Below, piece after piece: positions 1 to 6,400 of a DNA stretch of 10,708 bases; positions within the stretch are counted from its first letter, which is position 1; every line of letters starts with the position of its first letter. The DNA comes from an uncultured Eubacteriales bacterium (GTDB lineage Bacteria; Bacillota; Clostridia; Lachnospirales; Bianqueaceae), in the NCBI GenBank assembly GCA_902493345.1, contig CABUPM010000075.1, positions 1-10,708 on the forward strand. Direction: 5' to 3'. A model generated the notes under the pieces. It saw only the letters and a program-made list of their open reading frames with translations, was not told where the DNA came from and did not search any database. Both the position numbers and the translations under genes were made by a program.

Positions 1-29
1 GTGAAACTAATTATTCAATTCAAATAACG

Positions 30-51
30 GTGTCCAGAAAACTGGGTACAC
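30..51. repeat. Short imperfect palindrome GTGTCCAG-AAAA-CTGGGTACAC
   Basis: The left arm GTGTCCAG (30-37) pairs with CTGG..ACAC (42-51) around AAAA, with two unpaired bases (GT) in the right arm. The outer words resemble the GTGTACCAG..CTGGTACAC arms of the repeats at 821-1156, on the other side of the nuclease gene. It lies directly upstream of that gene's ribosome binding site. It could be the end of an insertion sequence or a diverged single copy of the repeat family; the sequence alone does not decide. Nothing else is recognisable in bases 1-66. Confidence 0.45.
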
Positions 52-69
52 ATCAAAGGAGGGATATTG

Positions 70-768
70 TTGTTTCCAGTAATCTATTTTCTCTTTGTCA
101 CCGCCAAATGCCTTTCGTACCGCGGTACTTGGAGCTTGTCTCACAAGCATCACACCAACGGACACATGTATTATTACAAGCAGACTGGCAATAAGACTTG
201 CTATGTACGGCGCAAGGACGAACCTCAGGTCCTGGCCGAATATGCAGAGCGGCAGAAGTGGCGCCAGGAGCGCAGGAATCTCAACCAGCAGCTGATGGAA
301 TTGTCCCCGGCCGAGCGCCGCGAAGCCCGCCAGCAGATGAAATTATACCAAGAGCTTGGACTTGAGAAGTTACCTCTGGATAAGGATATATCCTTTGACG
401 GGACGGTTCTCGATTCCAGAGCCGAGATCATCCTCTATGAGTTCTTGAAAAATCTAGGTATTGTGACCGAACACAATCGCCCAATTGATTCCGGGTCCTA
501 CAGCTACTGGCCTGATTTTACATTCACCATTGATGGCAAAAAGGTATATCTTGAGCACATGGGCAAATTAGAGGATCCCCAATACCATCGCAAACAAGTC
601 GAAAAGATCAAAAACTACAAAACTCATGACATCCGACTCGGCGAGAATCTGGTCATCACAAGTTCTCATAGACATTTTCAGGCACCCAGAATCCTCTGGC
701 AACTCGTGATCCGCGGAGTTTTGTCAGCTTCTAAAGCAAGAAAAGTGATCAAAAAGATCAAAAAGTGA
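70..768 (+). CDS. PD-(D/E)XK-like nuclease-fold protein (hypothetical)
   Basis: This 232-residue protein resembles a widespread, mostly uncharacterised Bacillota family. A short N-terminal segment rich in Y/K/R (about 17-60, including YYYKQTGN and YVRRKD) is followed by a charged helical linker (about 55-95) and a C-terminal nuclease-like core. The core shows SRAE (116-119), a helix ending in LGI, WPDF (D149), then the strand VYLEHMG (E162, H163), and later LGENLVITSS. The E..D..ExH pattern matches PD-(D/E)XK folds in which the last lysine is replaced by histidine; DNA or RNA cleavage is inferred from this, not shown. The start is uncertain. AAAGGAGGG at 55-63 favours TTG at 70 over TTG at 67, but the first 15 or so residues are hydrophobic and unlike the family, so the 5' end may be truncated or fused. 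The first family-like residues begin before ATG 166, so that ATG is probably too short a start. No partner gene is adjacent, and repeats follow immediately. Confidence 0.72.
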   Translation: MFPVIYFLFVTAKCLSYRGTWSLSHKHHTNGHMYYYKQTGNKTCYVRRKDEPQVLAEYAERQKWRQERRNLNQQLMELSPAERREARQQMKLYQELGLEKLPLDKDISFDGTVLDSRAEIILYEFLKNLGIVTEHNRPIDSGSYSYWPDFTFTIDGKKVYLEHMGKLEDPQYHRKQVEKIKNYKTHDIRLGENLVITSSHRHFQAPRILWQLVIRGVLSASKARKVIKKIKK

Positions 769-820
769 CATTTCTTATCATTGGCCACATTCTTCCAGAA
801 GTCCGTCCCTCCACGAAAAA

Positions 821-871
821 TGTACCAGATTTTCTTAAAAATCTAAAGAAAACTATAAAACTCCTGGTACA
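821..871. repeat. Degenerate unit of the GTGTACCAG palindromic repeat
   Basis: Ends TGTACCAG (821-828) and CTGGTACA (864-871) are exact inverted complements, as in the three units downstream, but the interior is AT-rich and unrelated. A nested hairpin AGATTTT/AAAATCT (827-833, 838-844) lies inside. Bases 864-880 (CTGGTACACGCAAGAGT) are identical to 1127-1143 in the last unit, so this is a true family member. Bases 769-820, between the nuclease stop and this unit, show nothing recognisable. Confidence 0.7.
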
Positions 872-880
872 CGCAAGAGT

Positions 881-915
881 GAACTGCTCCCTGTCAAGTA
901 GACAGGGAGCAGTTC
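881..915. repeat. Perfect 15-bp stem, 5-nt loop hairpin
   Basis: GAACTGCTCCCTGTC (881-895) and GACAGGGAGCAGTTC (901-915) are perfect reverse complements around AAGTA. It sits between the degenerate unit and the first good unit of the palindromic array, and it makes that interval about 40 bp longer than the 74-bp period. It could act as a transcript 3' end for the nuclease gene, but no T-run follows. An insertion of a second small palindromic element is equally possible. Confidence 0.8.
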
Positions 916-934
916 AGAGCCTCATCTTCTTAAA

Positions 935-1156
935 GTGTACCAGAGGGTTTCAAAACTCCAGAGAACCACACAAACCCTCTGGTATACCCAGGAGTCTCAT
1001 TCTCCCAAGTGTACCAGAGGGTTTCAAAACTCCAGAGAACCACACAAACCCTCTGGTATACCCAGGAGTCTCATTCTCCCAAGTGTACCAGAGGGATTCA
1101 AGGATCCAGAGAACCACATAAACCCTCTGGTACACGCAAGAGTCTCCTTCTCTTAT
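935..1156. repeat. Three 74-bp palindromic repeat units in tandem
   Basis: Units start at 935, 1009 and 1083. Units 1 and 2 are identical over all 74 bases; unit 3 is diverged in the loop and tail. Each unit is a large inverted repeat. In unit 1 the arms are 935-950 and 972-987 (15 of 16 paired, 21-nt loop); in unit 3 they are GTGTACCAGAGGG (1083-1095) and CCCTCTGGTACAC (1123-1135), perfect, with a 27-nt loop. The spacer between palindromes is about 21 bp. The 74-bp period is not a multiple of three, so reading frames through it are not genes. The last unit reaches the mnmA stop codon. The array lies between two convergent genes; no T-runs follow the stems, so classical terminators are unlikely. 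The dyad structure and short spacers do not fit CRISPR. Confidence 0.9.
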
Positions 1157-2226
1157 ACGATGGTACCGCCGCCGACGACCGTGTCCCCATCATAGAGGAC
1201 GGCGGATTGTCCGCTTGTGACCGCACGCTGCGGCTGATCAAAGACGATGGACAGAACATCGCTGTCCGTCTGTGTAACGGTCGCCCATTGAGCGCTCTGA
1301 CGGTAGCGGATCTTGACCTCCAGCCGTGTAGGCTGTTCCAGCGTCTCACAGGAGATTAGATTCAGATCCCGTACGGTCAGGGTTTTGCGGAACAGTTCTT
1401 CATTCCGCCCCAGGACGACGGTATTGTCCTCCGGGCGAATCTCACATACATAGAGCGATTCCGGCAGAGCCAGACCCAGTCCCTTCCGCTGACCGATGGT
1501 ATAGCGGATGATGCCGCGGTGGCGCCCCAGCACATGCCCGGCGGTATCGATAAAGTCGCCTTCCGGGTAGACCTTTCCGGTGTATTGTTCAATAAAGTCT
1601 GCGTAGCTTCCGTTCTGGACAAAACAGATATCCTGACTGTCCTGCTTTTCCGCGTTCAGAAACTGATGCTCTGCCGCGATACGCCGGACTTCCGGCTTAC
1701 ATAAATGACCCAGCGGAAAGTGGGTGCGGCGCAGCTGTTCCTGCGTCATGGCATACAGGACATAGCTCTGATCCTTGGCTGGGTCAGAAGCGGTTTTCAG
1801 GAGATAACGGCCGGTGGCGGCGTCCTGAACAATCCTGGCATAGTGTCCGGTTGCGATACAGTCATATCCAAGCTCACGGGAGCGGCGGTAGAATTGATCA
1901 AACTTCAAAAAACGATTGCAGTCGATGCAGGGGTTCGGCGTCTGACCATGTTCATAGGCAAAGACAAAACGCTCGATGACATCCTTGGCGAAACGTTCTG
2001 AAAAATTAAAGATATAGTAGGGCATCCCCAGACGATAGGCGACGCTTCGGGCATCTTCTACATCCTCCAGGGAGCAGCAGGAGCGTTCTCGGGAGATACC
2101 GGCGTCCTCGTTGGAAAAAAGCTTCATGGTAGCGCCGGAGCATTCGTAGCCCTGCTGCTGCATCAAAAGCGCAGCGACACTGGAATCGACGCCGCCGCTC
2201 ATGGCGATTAAGGCGCGGTGACTCAT
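1153..2226 (-). CDS. mnmA: tRNA-specific 2-thiouridylase MnmA
   Basis: MnmA activates the wobble uridine (U34) of Lys, Glu and Gln tRNAs with ATP and transfers sulfur to give 2-thiouridine; it acts in the cytoplasm with sulfur supplied by a cysteine desulfurase. The 357-residue protein has the family's normal length and landmarks: the ATP-pyrophosphatase P-loop SGGVDSS (10-16), PNPCIDCNRF (97-106) with catalytic Cys100, DSQDICF (196-202) with the second catalytic Cys201, and YTIGQRKGLG beginning the C-terminal domains. ATG at 2226 is chosen because AGAGGAG (2235-2241) lies 8 bases upstream and the product then starts MSHRALIAMSGG; an in-frame upstream ATG adds only nine unlikely residues. It is the second gene of an operon with the glycosyltransferase, 30 bases after that stop. 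No cysteine desulfurase gene, a common neighbour, is in the window. Palindromic repeats begin right after its stop codon. Confidence 0.97.
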   Translation of the reverse strand: MSHRALIAMSGGVDSSVAALLMQQQGYECSGATMKLFSNEDAGISRERSCCSLEDVEDARSVAYRLGMPYYIFNFSERFAKDVIERFVFAYEHGQTPNPCIDCNRFLKFDQFYRRSRELGYDCIATGHYARIVQDAATGRYLLKTASDPAKDQSYVLYAMTQEQLRRTHFPLGHLCKPEVRRIAAEHQFLNAEKQDSQDICFVQNGSYADFIEQYTGKVYPEGDFIDTAGHVLGRHRGIIRYTIGQRKGLGLALPESLYVCEIRPEDNTVVLGRNEELFRKTLTVRDLNLISCETLEQPTRLEVKIRYRQSAQWATVTQTDSDVLSIVFDQPQRAVTSGQSAVLYDGDTVVGGGTIV

Positions 2227-2256
2227 AGAAAATTCTCCTCTCTTTTTGAACAAAAA

Positions 2257-3078
2257 TTATCGGCGGGCAAGCGACATATAATGTTTATATAATGAAGCGA
2301 AACGATTGGAATAAGAAGCGTTCCAGGGCTTTTTCTTGCCGCAGAAATGCAGGAATACAGTGTGATTCATGACCCAGTCCAGAGTGCATTGGCCATTGCT
2401 GCGCAGAAGGTATCCGGAGTAATAGCGCGGGTCGTAGTTCCACACGGAATCCGGGAGGGGAAGCGTGTCAGAACCATATAAGAAGTTAAAGACATCCTGA
2501 TCCGGAAGCAGAAGGCCTGCGGAATGATTGCGCACACAGTCAAAAATATCCTCCGGCCGGACATTGCGCCTCGCGGCGGCAAGATCGATCAGGATGACGC
2601 CGGTATTGAAGTAATCGTGGTCCGTATTCATACGGATGCGGTTGACGCCGCTCATGAGATCCAGAACGCCCGTATGGGAAGACGCGGCGAAGGTTTTACC
2701 CTGCAGATCGATATCCCATAGAGGACGGAGAGGGTTGAGCGCCAGAATGTCCGAGTCCAGATAGAGGATCCGGTCCAGATTCTCCGGCAGCAGACGGGGA
2801 GCGAAGAGACGGTAGTACATCTCCTGCGGATATTGACGGGATACCGGAGCATTGGCAAAGACCTCCCGTTCCACCGTCAGAGCCGTCAGGAGAACGCCTC
2901 GGGCAGAACAGTATTCGGTAAGATCGGTAAGCTCCTCTTGCGGGATATTGCTATGCATGAGCCATATCCGGAAGGATTCTCCTGGGTTATTGCACAGCAG
3001 AGAATGCAGCATTGTCTTAAAGGGTTCGATATAATGCCGGTTAAAAGTAACCAACAGGTCAATAGGCGGGTTTTGCAT
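2257..3078 (-). CDS. Family 8 glycosyltransferase
   Basis: This 273-residue protein is a GT8-type (GT-A fold, retaining) glycosyltransferase, the group that includes lipopolysaccharide galactosyltransferases and general stress protein A. Visible landmarks are the N-terminal strand IDLLVTFN, MYYRLFAPRLLP (87-98), the metal and nucleotide-sugar binding DSD in ILYLDSDI (108-110), YFNTGVILIDL (156-166), DQDVFN (193-198) and the C-terminal HFCGKKKPWN (244-253). There is no signal peptide or membrane span, so it should act in the cytoplasm or at the inner membrane face; the sugar and acceptor cannot be told. ATG 3078 is preceded by CAGGAGGA (3086-3093) at 7 bases. Longer in-frame starts are rejected because the promoter at 3124-3152 lies inside that extension. 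It is first in an operon with mnmA. Confidence 0.93.
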   Translation of the reverse strand: MQNPPIDLLVTFNRHYIEPFKTMLHSLLCNNPGESFRIWLMHSNIPQEELTDLTEYCSARGVLLTALTVEREVFANAPVSRQYPQEMYYRLFAPRLLPENLDRILYLDSDILALNPLRPLWDIDLQGKTFAASSHTGVLDLMSGVNRIRMNTDHDYFNTGVILIDLAAARRNVRPEDIFDCVRNHSAGLLLPDQDVFNFLYGSDTLPLPDSVWNYDPRYYSGYLLRSNGQCTLDWVMNHTVFLHFCGKKKPWNASYSNRFASLYKHYMSLARR

Positions 3079-3123
3079 AGGAAAGTCCTCCTGAAAAAGA
3101 GTAGATGTTGCAATGTTAGTTAG

Positions 3124-3152
3124 ATTATACAATTCTTTGCGGAAGGTTGCAA
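3124..3152 (-). promoter_or_regulatory. Sigma-A promoter of glycosyltransferase-mnmA operon
   Basis: Read on the minus strand, TTGCAA (3147-3152) and TATAAT (3124-3129) are separated by exactly 17 bases. The expected transcription start near 3116 leaves a leader of roughly 40 bases before ATG 3078. Confidence 0.85.
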
Positions 3153-3180
3153 GACCGGGGGCGAGAATTTTTAAATACAT

Positions 3181-3240
3181 AGTTTTGCTCTGACAGGGGA
3201 GTGTTGGATACAATATGCGTCCCCCAATCAGGACAAAACT
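3181..3240. promoter_or_regulatory. 60-bp imperfect dyad between divergent promoters
   Basis: Matched arm segments in order are AGTTTTG/CAAAACT (3181-3187, 3234-3240), CTGA/TCAG (3190-3193, 3228-3231) and GGGG/CCCC (3196-3199, 3221-3224), around a 21-base centre. It is 28 bp from the left -35 box and 39 bp from the right -35 box. An operator for both operons, or a small palindromic insertion, are both possible. A T-rich stretch follows on the plus strand, but no plus-strand gene precedes it to terminate. Confidence 0.45.
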
Positions 3241-3279
3241 TTTTCTTTTGCAGACTGTAAAAAAATAACGCGTAACTAC

Positions 3280-3308
3280 TTGAAAAAAGGCAGCATTTTG
3301 AGTATACT
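3280..3308 (+). promoter_or_regulatory. Sigma-A promoter of the surface-protein gene
   Basis: TTGAAA (3280-3285) and TATACT (3303-3308) are 17 bases apart. The predicted start near 3315 gives a leader of about 110 bases, which contains a hairpin with TGCAAGG (3370-3376) and CCTTGCA (3391-3397) around a 14-base loop, 29 bases before the start codon. Confidence 0.82.
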
Positions 3309-3425
3309 AGTTATATATTAATGTGGCGAAGAAAATTTGTAGTGCAAACAGGTTTCTGATGCCCGAAAATGCAAGGTTAGCTCCAAGAATCCTTGCAAAA
3401 ACAGTCGGAAGAAAGGACGATACGT

Positions 3426-6400
3426 ATGAAGAAGCGATTATTGGCAGTTCTGCTCTCTTTTGCGATGGTGTTCTCTATGCTGCCGACAGCTGTGTATGCG
3501 GAAGACATTGATACCGCCAAGACGCAGTCTGACAGCCAGGAAGAAGCGCCGGACAAAATTGTAGTAGGAACAGAAAATGGAGAAACAGATCAGGAGGATC
3601 CCCTGAAACTGCTTCAGGATAGAGTCTGGGCGCTTCCGGACGTAGAAGAGTTTGAAGCTGCTGAGGAAGATCAGCAGAACGCGATTTATCTGGAAGCTCA
3701 GGCCATCGCGGAGGAGTACGAACAGCTGTTAGCGGAAGATCAGGAGCGGCTGGATGTGACTCGTCTGATGGAGCTATTTGATTACTTTAACAGCTTGGTG
3801 GAAGAGCTAAATGGCAGCAATTGCCGTACAGCGGTGGAATTATACGCCAATACTCCTGCCAGCGGCAGCGGCTGGTCCTGGGAGGGTACTACTCTGACTT
3901 TGAATGGCGCGAATCTTGTGTTTGATAAGCAGAAAAAGGAATGCTGCGGTATTCGTATTAACTGTGACGCTACTATTGTTGTTATCGGTAAGAACAGCAT
4001 CACGATTAATAGCAGATGTGATGATGATATTTTGGGTATCATCAACATGAACGGACACAGCCTGACGATCAAGGGCTCCGCGCAGGATGGCTATAATGGT
4101 GTCCTGAATCTGTCTACGGGCGGTTCATATGCTGACAACCACGTCATTTACGGTGCGACCAGGCTCACGGTTCAAAATCTGGGATGCTTAACTATTACAG
4201 CTGGAAAATCAGCGGATAAATCAAGTTATGGTGTTAAATACGAGCAGGGTGGCGGTAACACTCCTGTTAGTGTAATCAATTCCTGTATAGTAGTTACGGC
4301 AACGGAAGCAGATGCTTATGCGAATGCCTTTTATAGGGGAAATGTCGAGTTAACCAACAGCAGCTGCCAATTCACAAGCGATGGCAGCAAAAGCAATAAA
4401 AAGGTTATCCGTGACAACGGCAATATTTATGTAGATGGAAAGAATGCGGGCAATCCTAGCCGCAGCTACGCTACTACCTCAACTGGACATATTACCTATC
4501 ACTATCAGGACAGCAACGGCAACTGGAAGACGGAGACTCAGGATATCACCTATCCTAGCTCCGGCATTATCCCGACAGTGAATTATACGCCTGCGGACCG
4601 TACCGGCTATACCTTTGCGGGTTGGAATACCGCTGAGAACGGTACAGGTACCAGCTATACCAATGGCGATACAACCATGAATCTGCTGACGCAGACGGAC
4701 AATACGCTCCATCTGTATGCCGAGTGGAATCATGCCCATATCTGGCAGTATGAAGCCAATGGCGACACCATTACCGCGACCTGCGCCGGCGGTGGAGATT
4801 GCCCCTATAAGGACAGCTGGCCGATCACGGTTCTGGCTGCTGAGGATGCGGAGTATTCCGGCAGTGTCTATAATAAGGCGCAGATTGCCAATGATGAGAT
4901 CTCTGGCGTTACCGGTGCTGCAGCAAGCGGCATAACCTATGTTGGCAGAGATGGTACTGAGTATACGGAGAGCGCGAACGCTCCGACCAACGCGGGTAAA
5001 TACACCGCAAAGGTTTCCGTTGGCGGTGCCACCGCGGTCAAGGATTTCGAGATCACCAAGGCTCTTTCGGACGCCAATGTAACCTTCGCGGAGGGTTTGG
5101 TTTATAATGGTAAGAATCAGTACCTCGTGGAGCGCGCCACCACGGTGGGCGGTACTTTGATGTATCGTCTGAGTGATACGGAGGAGTGGCAGGCGGGTCT
5201 TGTGATGCTGTCGAAGAAGGATGCGGGAGACTATACCATTCAATACTATGTGAAGGGCGATGCCAATCACAACGACAGTGAAGTTAAGAATGCCACTGTG
5301 ACGATTCAGCAAAAGGAGCTTACTGTATCCGGCATCACCATTCAGGATAAAGCCTACGATGGCAATACCGATGCCAAGGTGGCATCCGACTGCACTCCGG
5401 CAGTCGATGGACTTGTTGGAAATGACACGGTAACCCTGAAGGTGACCGCGGTGTTCGACACCAAGGACGCCGGTGAGGATAAGACAGTAAGCCTGACCTA
5501 TGAATTGGAAGATTCTACAGGCAACTACAAGCTGGCGGATACTGGCCATCAGACAACCGCGACAGCCAGCATTACCCCCAAGGAGATTACCGTCAGCATC
5601 ACTCCGAATGGCGGTGTCTACGGCGGAACGATCGTTCCGGCCAGCGCGGTGCTGACTGGTGTAGTGGATGGAGAAACGGTTGATGTGACTCTGACCTATA
5701 CAGGTACAGCCAACGATGGTACGGTATATCAATCCACGGAAGCTCCGGCCAAGGCTGGAACCTATACCGTAACAGCGACGATTGCGGATGCCAATTATAC
5801 ACTGAAGACTCCGAATACAGCGGAGTTTACAGTGAACCGCGCCGATCCCGGTCTGTCTATCTCCGCGGTTCCGGATAAGAATTACGGCGACGACAGCTTC
5901 CAACTGGAAGTCACCCAGAATGGTGATGGCGCACTGACCTATGAGAGCGATGACACGGATGTTCTTACTGTGGATGAAAATGGTCAGGTAACCATTAAAA
6001 AGGCAGGAACCGCGACAATTCGTGTGAGTGTCGCTGAGACAGCCAACTATAAGGAAGATACCAAAACCGTAGAAGTTACGGTGAACAAGGTTTCCGGTTC
6101 TCTGGAAGTCACTGCCCTTAGCTATGTAAAGACCTACGGAGACGCGCCGTTCCGGATTACGGCAACCTCTACAACTGGAACTGTGACTTACAGCAGCAGT
6201 AATGAGGATGTTGCGACCGTTGCGGCGGACGGTACAGTTACCATTCACAATAAGGGTATGGCGATGATCACTGTCTCTGTGCCGGAGGATGAGAACTATA
6301 TCGCAGTTTCCAAGACAATCAGCGTTACGGTAATGCCCAAGGCTATCACCGTCAGGGCCAAGGATGCCTCCAAGATCTATGGAGACGCGGATCCGGAGCT

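Noticed and set aside
935..1156. Possible CRISPR array
   Set aside because: Only three units with palindromic cores of about 53 bp; the sequences between them are near-identical rather than unique spacers, and no cas gene is present.
765..1359. Overlapping reading frames with repeated peptide segments in the repeat array
   Set aside because: The 74-bp period shifts frame each unit, no ribosome binding site fits, and the same segments appear in several frames and on both strands, as expected from non-coding palindromes.
3164..3178. Shared 14-base word AGAATTTTTAAATA near two promoters (also at 7561-7574)
   Set aside because: It is AT-rich and lies at different positions and orientations relative to the promoters; chance is the simplest explanation.
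3320..3425. Leader of the surface-protein gene as a cyclic di-GMP-I riboswitch (GCAAAC and ATGCAAGG words)
   Set aside because: The GGACGCAAAGCC core, a tetraloop stem and the GGTTGCC-type 3' part are not visible. A covariance search with the cyclic di-GMP-I model would settle it.
4479..6248. Long minus-strand frame of 589 codons inside the surface-protein gene
   Set aside because: It lies wholly antisense to a protein with clear domains, has no recognisable family features, and is explained by codon bias in the repeats.
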